From Senegalimassilia anaerobia JC110 (GTDB taxonomy: Bacteria > Actinomycetota > Coriobacteriia > Coriobacteriales > Eggerthellaceae): 64,000 nucleotides of DNA. The notes below the pieces were generated by a model, which was given only the letters and a program-made list of their open reading frames with translations, was not told where the DNA came from and searched no databases. A program made the position numbers and the translations under genes. Below are positions 8,923 to 20,374 of this stretch, piece after piece; the first letter of the stretch is position 1, and each line of letters opens with the position of its first letter. Location: positions 320,846 through 384,845 of the forward strand of contig NZ_HE611016.1 in NCBI RefSeq assembly GCF_000236865.1. Reading direction: 5' to 3'.

Positions 8923-9835
8923 GGGAAACTTCCATGCGTCGTGGCTTTTAAGCCGTTTCCGCGGGTTTGTCCAGGCGGGTGCCGCATTGCTTTCGAATAT
9001 CCACCTGCCGAACCTTATCAAGGGCGGTATTCATCAGGGCGATTCGAAAGCAGTGTGCGTTCCTGGTTTGAACTGCTATTCCTGTCCAGCCGCTGCGGGT
9101 GCTTGCCCTATCGGCGCCTTTCAAGCAGTGGTCGGATCGTCGAAGTTCAGCTTCTCGTATTACGTGACCGGGTTCTTGATTTTGACGGGCGTGCTGCTGG
9201 GACGTTTCGTGTGCGGATTTTTGTGCCCGTTCGGCTGGCTGCAGGAACTGCTGCACAAGATTCCGGGCAAAAAGCTGTCCACGGGTAAGCTCAAGCCGTT
9301 GAGATACGTGAAGTACGGGGTGTTGGCGTTGACCGTAGTGTTCCTGCCCGCGGTGCTCGTGAACGACGTCGGCATGGGCGACCCGCTGTTCTGCAAGTAC
9401 ATCTGTCCCCAAGGCGTTCTCGAGGGTGCGATCCCGCTTTCCCTCGTCGATAGCGGCATCCGATCGGCGTTGGGGGTGCTATTCACATGGAAGCTTGCGG
9501 CATTGATCGCAGTAGTTGTGCTGAGCGTGCTGTTCTATCGGCCGTTTTGCAAATGGGTTTGCCCCCTTGGCGCGTTCTACGCCCTGATGAACAAGGTTTC
9601 CTTGCTGGGGATGAAGGTCGATCAGGGCAAATGCATCTCCTGCGGTACGTGCGCGAGGACTTGCAAGATGGATGTCGACGTGACGGCTTCACCGGATCAC
9701 GCTGAATGCATACGCTGCGGGATGTGCGTGAACGCTTGCCCCGTTGACGCCATCAGCTATCGCTTTGGCACGTGCGTGTCATGCGGTCATCACGCCGCGG
9801 AGGCGGATAGGGTTCGAATGACGGATATCGATTGA
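8915..9835 (+). CDS. 4Fe-4S binding polytopic membrane protein (NapH/YccM-like)
   Basis: 306 aa from TTG 8915 (GGAG 10 nt upstream); GTG 8906 and TTG 8909 are alternatives. About four or five membrane helices alternate with cysteine motifs: a Cys cluster near residue 50 (CYSCPAAAGACP), FVCGFLCPFGW, CKYICPQGV and CKWVCPLGAF, then two ferredoxin motifs at the C-terminus (CISCGTCARTCKM, CIRCGMCVNACPVD). This is the NapH/RdxA-like polyferredoxin type that moves electrons across the membrane. Between the CXXC peptide and a TlpA redoxin it probably feeds reducing power to extracytoplasmic thiols, an inference from gene order. Confidence 0.85.
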   Translation: MGKGNFHASWLLSRFRGFVQAGAALLSNIHLPNLIKGGIHQGDSKAVCVPGLNCYSCPAAAGACPIGAFQAVVGSSKFSFSYYVTGFLILTGVLLGRFVCGFLCPFGWLQELLHKIPGKKLSTGKLKPLRYVKYGVLALTVVFLPAVLVNDVGMGDPLFCKYICPQGVLEGAIPLSLVDSGIRSALGVLFTWKLAALIAVVVLSVLFYRPFCKWVCPLGAFYALMNKVSLLGMKVDQGKCISCGTCARTCKMDVDVTASPDHAECIRCGMCVNACPVDAISYRFGTCVSCGHHAAEADRVRMTDID

Positions 9836-9852
9836 AAAACGGAGGAATGAAG

Positions 9853-10836
9853 ATGAGGAAGACTAAGAATATGAACACGAAGCTGTTGAAGATATCGGCT
9901 GTGCTGGCCGCATCCCTGCTGGCGATCGGTCTTGCCGCTTGCTCCGCCGGCACCGGCGGAGACGAGCGCCCGGCAGGCGCATCCGATGCGGCTGCGTTGA
10001 TCGAGGCGCAGCCGAGCAACGCCGATGAGGCGGCGAAGCTGTATGAGCAGCTTATGCAGAAGGAAAACGAAGTGCTTTCGGCCGATTCGCAGCTTTGGGA
10101 GAAGCTGTTCCTTTCGGCAAGCAAGGAAAGCCCGATGATCGAGGATGGCAGCAACTATGGCGACTTCCTTCTAGCTACGCTTGAAGGCGCCAAGGATAAG
10201 TTCACGGCACAGGAACTGGAAACGCTGAATACCGGGGCGGAACAGATCAAACGGATCGAGGACAAGCTTGCGGCCCTGGAGCAGGAATTCCCCGGATGCG
10301 GCAGCACGCCGAGCCAGGGCGAGAGCGTTGACGCCCAGAGCGCGGGCATGACGGCAAAAGCCGAGGGGACGGAGAAGTTCCCGAGCTTCAACGGAAAGGA
10401 CCTTGACGGTAACGACGTGAGCAGCGATGAGCTGTTCTCGAACAACACCGTTACGGTTGTCAACTTCTGGTTCACTACCTGCAAGCCGTGCGTGGGCGAG
10501 CTTGGGGAATTGGAAGCGCTTAACCAGAAGCTTGCGGACAAGGGCGGCGCGGTCGTAGGCGTCAATTCCTTTACCCTTGACGGCGACAAAGCTGCGATTT
10601 CCGAGGCGAAGAGCATCTTGGAGAAAAAGGGCGTGTCTTATAAGAACGTCTGGTTCGGCTCGGATAGCGAAGCCGGCAAGTTCACCTCCAAGCTGTACTC
10701 GTATCCGACCACCTACGTGGTCGACAGCAACGGCAACATCGTGGGACAGCCCATCGTGGGTGCGATCACGTCCGGCGAGCAAGCGAAGAAGCTTGACGCG
10801 CTGATCGACGAGGCGATTGCGAACAGCGGACGATAA
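9853..10836 (+). CDS. TlpA/ResA-family thiol-disulfide redoxin lipoprotein
   Basis: 327 aa. The lipoprotein signal ends in lipobox LAAC. A helical, acidic insert (~45-170) precedes a thioredoxin-like domain with active site WFTTCKPC and a cis-Pro region (SYPTTYVVD). ATG at 9853 is chosen because GGAGG lies 7 nt upstream; TTG 9832 and ATG 9847 are less well placed. Last gene of the three-gene redox operon; TlpA-family proteins reduce extracytoplasmic disulfides. The ~125-residue N-terminal helical region is not part of the usual redoxin fold. Confidence 0.88.
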   Translation: MRKTKNMNTKLLKISAVLAASLLAIGLAACSAGTGGDERPAGASDAAALIEAQPSNADEAAKLYEQLMQKENEVLSADSQLWEKLFLSASKESPMIEDGSNYGDFLLATLEGAKDKFTAQELETLNTGAEQIKRIEDKLAALEQEFPGCGSTPSQGESVDAQSAGMTAKAEGTEKFPSFNGKDLDGNDVSSDELFSNNTVTVVNFWFTTCKPCVGELGELEALNQKLADKGGAVVGVNSFTLDGDKAAISEAKSILEKKGVSYKNVWFGSDSEAGKFTSKLYSYPTTYVVDSNGNIVGQPIVGAITSGEQAKKLDALIDEAIANSGR

Positions 10837-10945
10837 AGCGGGGCGGTTACGCTGTGCTCGGCAAGGGTTTGCGGCATGCGGGCAACGCGGGACTTCGGGC
10901 TCGATAGCTTTCCATGCGGAACCGAGGGAGCAAGGCATCGGTCCT

Positions 10946-11026
10946 GACCCGCGTAACGAAGCGCGATGCGCAAACTTGATGGCGGCGCCCGTATATCATG
11001 CGGGCGCCGCTTTTTGCGGGTAGGAT
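10946..11026. repeat. 81-bp dispersed intergenic repeat, copy 2
   Basis: Near-identical to 6723-6803, differing mainly at a CGG/TAA triplet and one hairpin base. It carries a 10-bp perfect stem (GCGGCGCCCG/CGGGCGCCGC) followed by TTTTT, placed after the TlpA gene and just before the aldose epimerase. It can act as a rho-independent terminator for the redox operon. Confidence 0.8.
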
Positions 11027-11057
11027 AGCAAGCGGTATCGAAAGAAAGGACCCCATT

Positions 11058-11951
11058 ATGCCCGAACCCGTTTCCCTTCGCCATGGGCGCCTGAGCGCCG
11101 CCGTCGACCCCATGGGGGCGCAGCTGCTCAGCCTGCAGTTGGATGGCCACGAGTATCTGTGGCAGGGCGATCCGCGGTTTTGGGCCAGGCGGGCGCCGGT
11201 TTTGTTCCCCATCGTGGGGTCGTTGCGCGATGGGCGTGCGGAGTCGGCGCAGGGGCCGTGCGTGATGGGGCGCCATGGCATTGCGCGCAACTACGAGCAT
11301 GCGGTGGTTGACCGCGCCGCCGATGGGTCGTCGGTCACCTTCGAGCTGCGCGATTCGGCCGAGACGCGCGCCGCGTATCCGTATAGCTTCAAGCTGAACA
11401 TGACCTACGTCATCACGGGCGAGGCCACGCTTTCCCAGACGTTTCGCGTGACGAACACCGGCGATGCAACGCTGCCGTTTTGCGTGGGCGGGCATCCGGC
11501 GTTCAATGTGCCCGTGGGCGATGCGGCCGACGAAACCTTCGAGGATTATGTGCTCAAGTTCGCCCGTCCTTGGACCTGCACACTGCCGGTGATCGGCGAA
11601 GATGGTCTTATGAGTTGGGATAACGCATTTGAATGCCCGCAGGGGTCCGACACCGTGGCGCTCACGCATGCGTCGTTCGCCCATGATGCGCTCATGTTCA
11701 CGGACGTTCCCGACGGCATGCTCACGCTGCTGGGCACGAAAAGCGGGCACGGCGTGCGCGTCGAGTTCCCGGGCTTTCCCTATATCGGCGTATGGTCCGC
11801 GGCCAACGATGCGCCGTTCGTGGCGCTTGAGCCGTGGTCCGGGCACACCACCGCCCACGACGAGGACGATGTGTTCGAGCGCAAAGCCGGCATGACGCAG
11901 CTAGCCCCAGGCGAAACCAACGAGCGCACGTTTCACCTCACGCTGTTCTAG
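11058..11951 (+). CDS. Aldose 1-epimerase family protein (LacX-like)
   Basis: 297 aa, the usual length for the LacX-like branch of galactose mutarotases. Recognisable features are the N-terminal strand motif MGAQLLSLQLDGHEYLWQGDP, RHGIARNYEH with the catalytic-region His, GGHPAFNVP, and a late acidic segment ALEPWSGHTT. It should interconvert anomers of an aldose or phospho-sugar in the cytoplasm. ATG at 11058 follows AAAGGA. It stands alone between a terminator-bearing repeat and a surface-protein gene, so the substrate cannot be inferred from context. Confidence 0.88.
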   Translation: MPEPVSLRHGRLSAAVDPMGAQLLSLQLDGHEYLWQGDPRFWARRAPVLFPIVGSLRDGRAESAQGPCVMGRHGIARNYEHAVVDRAADGSSVTFELRDSAETRAAYPYSFKLNMTYVITGEATLSQTFRVTNTGDATLPFCVGGHPAFNVPVGDAADETFEDYVLKFARPWTCTLPVIGEDGLMSWDNAFECPQGSDTVALTHASFAHDALMFTDVPDGMLTLLGTKSGHGVRVEFPGFPYIGVWSAANDAPFVALEPWSGHTTAHDEDDVFERKAGMTQLAPGETNERTFHLTLF

Positions 11952-11988
11952 CTGATTCCCGCTTCAAGTTTCGATCCGCTGCTTATTT

Positions 11989-12023
11989 AAGATGCTTATG
12001 AGTATCATACTCATAAGCATCTT
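11989..12023. promoter_or_regulatory. 35-bp perfect palindrome, possible Fur-family-like operator
   Basis: Two 17-nt arms surround a central C at 12006; the core TGAGTAT-C-ATACTCA has the 7-1-7 layout recognised by Fur-family repressors. It is AT-rich in a GC-rich background and lies about 130 bp before the surface-protein gene. No T-run follows, so it is less likely to be an ordinary terminator. Which regulator binds, if any, is unknown. Confidence 0.5.
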
Positions 12024-12153
12024 ATGCACAAGGAAGCGATTTCGCGCAAAACCCCAGGTGGGCGAGAGGATTCGCATATGCGAACCTAGGCAATAAGAAG
12101 AATGCGGCGCAATGTGTCTCCATGGAAACCGGCTTTTGACCAAGGAGGCAGCT

Positions 12154-14175
12154 ATGCGCAAACGACACCCTGAACAACGAGCACGACACGCGAAGGATTG
12201 CTCGCCAATGAACGGGGCGGAGCGCCGCACGGGCGCCAAAATCGCCTGCGTCGGAGTGAGTGCTCTCATTGCGGGGCAGTTGTTTATGCCCGCCGCATCG
12301 CTCGCCGCCGAGACGGCGGACAAAGACACCGCAACGAACGACGCTGCCGCAGTTGCGGCCCCGGCAGCCCAGGCAACGCCCGCGGCGGAAACCGCCCCTG
12401 CGGCAAGCGCGGCGCCTGCGCCAGCGGCGCCGGCCGCTTCCGCGCCTGCAAGCAATAGCGCCTCAGCAGACCAGCAGGCTGCTTCCCAGCAGGCCCAGCC
12501 CGCCGCACCGGCAGCGATGGCGAACGACGCTGCCGCGGCAGATCAAAATGCTGCTACAGGGCAAAACGGCAACGCCGATAACGCTGCAGCTTCGGCAAAC
12601 GGCGCTATCCAGACCCGCGGTGTGACCGACGTCGTCGGCGAAGGCGGCGTGAAGATCAACACGACCGTGGTCGACCATTACACGGACTGCGCGCTTCCGG
12701 GCAATATCACGCTCGCAAAGGGTCAGTCGTACACCTTCGATTTTCCCGATGTGGAAGGCGGTATACCGGAAACGCCGCTCAGCGGAATCGTCGAGACCAA
12801 GTATTACCGGGCAGATGCCGCTTCAGGCGCCCTTGTCGAAGTTCTGGACGCATCCATGTCTGACGTGTCGGCTCATTTCGAGCCTATCGGCAATCACATG
12901 AGGCTGACGCTCACCTTTACGGGCGGCACGGCAAGCGGCCAATACCAGCTTACGCGCAATGACGACCTTCTGGTCGCCTCGACGCTCACGTTTACCGGCG
13001 CCGATTATGAGGGTGACAACATCATCGCCGGCGACCCCGATGACATCTTCAACGCCTACAAGCCGGGCGGTTCCGTGGTGATCAACGAAACCAGGGACAA
13101 CTATTATCTCCGCTACAACATCAACAGCGAGATCACGCTCGTCTCGGCGGAAAAGAAAGCCCTTGAGAGCCTGAACGTCGACAACGTGAAGACCGACTAC
13201 GCGCCCGGCGAGGCACCGCGTGCGACCGCGACCATCCCTGCCGTCGATGCCGACAAGTACGAAATCGCCTACGAGTGCTGGGAGGAAATGGACGGCAGCG
13301 ACCCCAGGGAGCTTACGCCCGTCGCCTTCTGGTATTCCGATCCCGGCAAGTACGCGCCGGGCATGAAGAAGATCACCCAGTTCGAAGAGGGCAAGTTCTA
13401 CATGTACTCCGTTGAGCTACGGCTTAAGGACGGCAATACCCTGGCCGATGACTGCAACGTGAACGTCAACGGCCAATGGGCGAGCAACACCATCAAGACC
13501 GTTGAAGGCGTATTTGTGCCGAATGCGGCGAATATGCTGTGCGAGCAGCCGATCGTCGAATGGCAGGCTATCGACCTTATCGAGATCAACGGCGTCACGA
13601 CCACTTTCAAGGCAGGCGACAAGCCGGTGTTCACGGCAAGCACCCCCGAAGGCTCGAACGCTATCTTCCAGTGCGAGTACTGGACGGGCAGCGACGGCAG
13701 CGAGGTGAACTCCGTCGAGTTCTGGGACCAGAACATCACGAACCACATCGACGCCTTCAAGCCCGGCGTGACGTATCGCTACGGCGTGTACCTCAAGCCG
13801 GCGCGCGGTTTCTACTTCGCGCCCGACGCTAAGCTGATGATCAACGGCGCGGCATGCGGCTACAAGGTGGGTGAAGCAAGCGAAATCGATCCCGAGAGCG
13901 GTATGATTCAAACCCTGTGGCTGAGCACCGATCTGGCCTTCACGCCGGAAGGGGCAGCACCTGGCCCGCAGCCGCAGCCTAGCGACAACAACAGCGGCGC
14001 GACTAAGGCCGAAGATCCCGCCAAGCCCGCAACGGCCAAGGCTGCGGCAAACAAACCCGCCACGGGCAACCTTGCCGCAACGGGCGATGACGCAGCCTTG
14101 ATGGCGGCCGCCCTGGGCATCGCCGGGGCAACCGCCGCCACAGCCGTCGCCGCAGCAAGGCGCCGCAACCACTAA
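12154..14175 (+). CDS. LAXTG-anchored surface protein with tandem beta-type domains
   Basis: 673 aa. A long signal peptide precedes a low-complexity Ala/Pro/Gln segment (~60-150), a beta-rich domain (~155-330), and two related ~110-residue repeats (~345-450 and ~470-590) sharing YECW/CEYW, (P/S)V-x-FW and YSVELR/YGVYLK signatures. A Pro/Ala/Lys spacer leads to sorting signal LAATG, a hydrophobic stretch and the tail RRRNH. LAXTG, rather than LPXTG, is the motif described for actinobacterial class E sortases. ATG 12154 follows AAGGAGG. The ligand is unknown; a wall-exposed adhesin or binding protein is most likely. Confidence 0.78.
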   Translation: MRKRHPEQRARHAKDCSPMNGAERRTGAKIACVGVSALIAGQLFMPAASLAAETADKDTATNDAAAVAAPAAQATPAAETAPAASAAPAPAAPAASAPASNSASADQQAASQQAQPAAPAAMANDAAAADQNAATGQNGNADNAAASANGAIQTRGVTDVVGEGGVKINTTVVDHYTDCALPGNITLAKGQSYTFDFPDVEGGIPETPLSGIVETKYYRADAASGALVEVLDASMSDVSAHFEPIGNHMRLTLTFTGGTASGQYQLTRNDDLLVASTLTFTGADYEGDNIIAGDPDDIFNAYKPGGSVVINETRDNYYLRYNINSEITLVSAEKKALESLNVDNVKTDYAPGEAPRATATIPAVDADKYEIAYECWEEMDGSDPRELTPVAFWYSDPGKYAPGMKKITQFEEGKFYMYSVELRLKDGNTLADDCNVNVNGQWASNTIKTVEGVFVPNAANMLCEQPIVEWQAIDLIEINGVTTTFKAGDKPVFTASTPEGSNAIFQCEYWTGSDGSEVNSVEFWDQNITNHIDAFKPGVTYRYGVYLKPARGFYFAPDAKLMINGAACGYKVGEASEIDPESGMIQTLWLSTDLAFTPEGAAPGPQPQPSDNNSGATKAEDPAKPATAKAAANKPATGNLAATGDDAALMAAALGIAGATAATAVAAARRRNH

Positions 14176-14426
14176 AGAGTTGAGGCAGGATTCCCCCGTC
14201 CCCCAAATACCGCTGATTGTAACAATTTGTTGCGTGCTAGGTTTCGCGAATTAGTTCATAACCCCATATAAAACGGTTATAACGGCTCAAAACTAATCGA
14301 AATCAAGCAGATGAATAGGGGGTGACACATCACGCTTGACGCATGCGATAGCGTTGCGCTAAAGTACCCCAGAGCTAGATTTTAAGCGGCGGCTTCCGCC
14401 GATTATGGAAAAGTGAGGGGATTGCT
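14176..14426 (+). promoter_or_regulatory. AT-rich leader with candidate promoter for the winged-helix gene
   Basis: A candidate sigma-70 promoter has TTGACG at 14336-14341 and TAAAGT at 14360-14365 with an 18-nt spacer. A small hairpin GGCGG-CTT-CCGCC follows before the GTG start. The upstream ~100 bp is AT-rich. No other gene was recognised here. Confidence 0.45.
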
Positions 14427-14705
14427 GTGAGTCACGCCGGAGCGGAGCCAGCTCGGCGGCAACAAAGCGTGGGGTTGACCAATTCTCAACTGAGGATTCT
14501 CGGTTATATCGCCTCGTGCGGTGCGCAGGGTTGCTCCGACACCAAAAACGCCATCGCGGAAAAGCTCGGCGTGTGCCCGAAGACGGTCGATCGCGCCGTG
14601 CGCCGCATGCGCGACGATGGGCTTATCGTCTCGACGGCGCGTTTCGATGAACACGGTTCCCAGCTCGGCAACGTGTACTTCATCGGAGCCGGTTCAAAGC
14701 AATAG
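14427..14705 (+). CDS. Small winged-helix DNA-binding protein, paralogue 1
   Basis: 92 aa, almost entirely a winged-helix domain: LTNSQLRILGYIASCGAQGCSD, then a recognition-helix region KLGVCPKTVDRAVRRMRDDGLI and a wing (TARFDEHGSQLGNVYF). It is clearly related to the protein at 24996-25328, with roughly half the domain identical. GTG at 14427 has AGGGG 7 nt upstream. A terminator follows before the hybrid sensor kinase, so it is probably transcribed alone. No ligand-binding domain is present. Confidence 0.78.
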   Translation: MSHAGAEPARRQQSVGLTNSQLRILGYIASCGAQGCSDTKNAIAEKLGVCPKTVDRAVRRMRDDGLIVSTARFDEHGSQLGNVYFIGAGSKQ

Positions 14706-14722
14706 ATTGCAGTTGTTCTCAA

Positions 14723-14754
14723 GCCGCCGACGGCTCAGCGCGTCGGCGGCTTTT
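14723..14754 (+). terminator. Rho-independent terminator after winged-helix gene
   Basis: GCCGCCGACG pairs perfectly with CGTCGGCGGC around an 8-nt loop, followed by TTTTCGTT. Confidence 0.85.
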
Positions 14755-14805
14755 CGTTAGGGTCATACGGAAGCGGGATGTATCGGCCGATGATGGGGGG
14801 CGAAC

Positions 14806-16581
14806 ATGAACGACAATCTGAAAGCCGGATCGGAGCAGGGGGATGCTTCGTCTTCCTTTGACTTCGCCGGCGTCGCGGATCGCGAGGAGCGCGAACGGCT
14901 GCTCATGGAGGAGCTGCGTCGGACGCAGCGCGCGCTCGCCGAGGCGGAAATGGAAATAAAGCAGAAGCAGCGCGCCCTTGCCGAGCACGCCTTCGAGCAG
15001 GAAGCCGCCGATGTGCGCGCTCTTATGCACGCCGCCTGCTGGACGGCCGATTTCGACGAGCAGGGCAACCCCACGGGATTCTGGTTCTCAGACGAGTGTC
15101 GCCGCGTCCTTGGTTTCGAAAGCGGGGACGACTTCCCTGAAAACGGCGAGAACATGGACAGGTTCATAGCCACCGACGACCTGGCCCGCATCAACAGCGA
15201 GTTCCGCATCGCCGCAACGGAGGGCGGTCCGTACGACGTTAACTATTGCGTACGGCGCAAGGACGGCAGGCGCATGTGGGTCCGCGCCGCCGCGAAGTTC
15301 CGCCGCGACGAGCGGGGGATCGCGCGCTCGTGCATGGGCGTGTTCGTGGACATCGACGACGCGGTCAAGAACCAGGCGCGCCAGCAGCAGGCCCTTGAGC
15401 AGGCTCTCGAGCGCGCGGACCACGCAAGCAAGGTGAAGACCGACTTCCTCCACCGAATGAGCCATGACATGAGGACCCCCTTGAACTGCATCCTGGGGCT
15501 TTTGGAGCTCTGCGAACGCAACCGTGACGACGAGGCACTGCTGTGGGAGAGCCACGACAAGATGAGGACGGCCGCCAGACACCTGCTTTCCCTTATCGAC
15601 GACACGCTCCAGGCCAGCAAACTCGGTGAGGGCGAGCTTGCCCTTATGCGCGAGCCTATCGATCTGGCGCGTTTGCAGGCAGAAGTCGATGACATCATGC
15701 AGCTGCTCGCCGCCGAAGCAGACGTGAGCATGGAGGGTCATCAGGAGAAGGACGGCCTCGCGTATCGGTATGTCCTTGGCAGCGAGTTGTACCTGCGCCA
15801 GATCTTCCTGAACATCTACAGCAACTGCATCAAGTATAACCGCCCCGGCGGCAAAGTGATAACGCATGTGACCTCAAGCGAGCAGCTCGATGGCAAGATT
15901 TTGCTTCGCTGGGAGATCACCGATACCGGCATCGGTATGAGCCCGGAGTTCTTGAAGCGCGTGTTCGAGCCTTTTGCGCGCGAGTCGAGTGTGGCGGGCA
16001 CCGTCGGCGGCACGGGCTTGGGCATGCCCATCGTCAAACAGCTCATAGAGCTGATGGGCGGCTCCATCGATATCTCCAGCGAGCTGGGCGAAGGGTCCAC
16101 GTTCGTGATCTCCATCCCGTTCGATCCGGCTCCCGCCCCGCGTGAAACCGAGCAGGTGGCGAATGAATCTGTCTTGAAAGGCCGTCGATTGCTGCTGGTT
16201 GAGGATAACGACCTTAATGCCGAGATCGCTGCGACGATTCTGGAGGGCGATGGCGCGTACGTGTCGATCGCCGGCGACGGCGTGCAAGCGGTGGAGGCGT
16301 TCGCTGCAAACCCAGTCGGGACCTTCGATGTCATCCTCATGGACGTGGTGATGCCGAAAATGGACGGCCTGGCTGCTACCAGGGCAATACGTGCCCTCGA
16401 CCGCTCCGATGCGGCAAGCATCCCCATCATCGCGATGACGGGCAACGCCTTCCAAGAGGACGTGCAAGAATGCCTGGAAGCCGGCATGAACGCCCACATG
16501 GCCAAGCCGATCGATACGGCGAAGGCGGAGCGCGTCATCGCTGCGGCGATGAATGGGGGTCTAGATGGCGTCCGGCAATAG
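14806..16581 (+). CDS. Hybrid sensor histidine kinase with PAS and receiver domains
   Basis: 591 aa. Domains in order: coiled coil (~25-68), PAS (~75-185), HisKA with H-box HRMSHDMRTPLN (His220), ATPase domain (N-box LNIYSNCIKYN, DTGIGMS, GTGLGMPI), and a C-terminal receiver (EDND, phospho-acceptor Asp513 in LMDVVMPK, Lys in AKPID). No transmembrane helix is visible, so it should sense a cytoplasmic signal. ATG 14806 follows a G-rich site. No output domain or dedicated phosphotransfer protein is adjacent. It lies just after the winged-helix paralogue but beyond its terminator. Confidence 0.9.
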   Translation: MNDNLKAGSEQGDASSSFDFAGVADREERERLLMEELRRTQRALAEAEMEIKQKQRALAEHAFEQEAADVRALMHAACWTADFDEQGNPTGFWFSDECRRVLGFESGDDFPENGENMDRFIATDDLARINSEFRIAATEGGPYDVNYCVRRKDGRRMWVRAAAKFRRDERGIARSCMGVFVDIDDAVKNQARQQQALEQALERADHASKVKTDFLHRMSHDMRTPLNCILGLLELCERNRDDEALLWESHDKMRTAARHLLSLIDDTLQASKLGEGELALMREPIDLARLQAEVDDIMQLLAAEADVSMEGHQEKDGLAYRYVLGSELYLRQIFLNIYSNCIKYNRPGGKVITHVTSSEQLDGKILLRWEITDTGIGMSPEFLKRVFEPFARESSVAGTVGGTGLGMPIVKQLIELMGGSIDISSELGEGSTFVISIPFDPAPAPRETEQVANESVLKGRRLLLVEDNDLNAEIAATILEGDGAYVSIAGDGVQAVEAFAANPVGTFDVILMDVVMPKMDGLAATRAIRALDRSDAASIPIIAMTGNAFQEDVQECLEAGMNAHMAKPIDTAKAERVIAAAMNGGLDGVRQ

Positions 16582-16616
16582 CCGCCAGACGGTAGCGCTG
16601 ACCTTCCCCAAACCCA

Positions 16617-16665
16617 AAAAGGCCCGCGAGCTGCTCGGTTTTCCGAGCGCTCGCGGGCCTTCGTG
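16617..16665. terminator. Bidirectional terminator
   Basis: AAGGCCCGCGAGC (16619-16631) pairs with GCTCGCGGGCCTT (16649-16661); an inner CTCGG/CCGAG stem caps it. It lies between the convergent hybrid kinase and PFOR genes, with an A-run on the left side. Confidence 0.85.
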
Positions 16666-16692
16666 CATTATGGCGCTTTCTCCGCTCGCTTA

Positions 16693-20286
<3,594 letters not shown>

Positions 20287-20325
20287 TGTGAAGCCCCTCT
20301 CCGCAACGATGGTTTGAAAACGCGA

Positions 20326-20351
20326 GCGGGGGCGCGCAAAACGGCCCCCGC
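20326..20351 (-). terminator. Hairpin between the fusion gene and PFOR
   Basis: GCGGGGGC (20326-20333) pairs with GCCCCCGC (20344-20351); read on the minus strand it is followed by TCGCGTTTTC. It could be a partial terminator or an attenuator between fusion gene and PFOR. Confidence 0.5.
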
Positions 20352-20374
20352 GAAATGTCGGTGTATGGAAGCTG

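Noticed and set aside
11989-12023. Treating the 35-bp palindrome as a bidirectional terminator
   Set aside because: The stem is AT-rich and no T-run follows on either side, so an operator is the better reading, though not proven.
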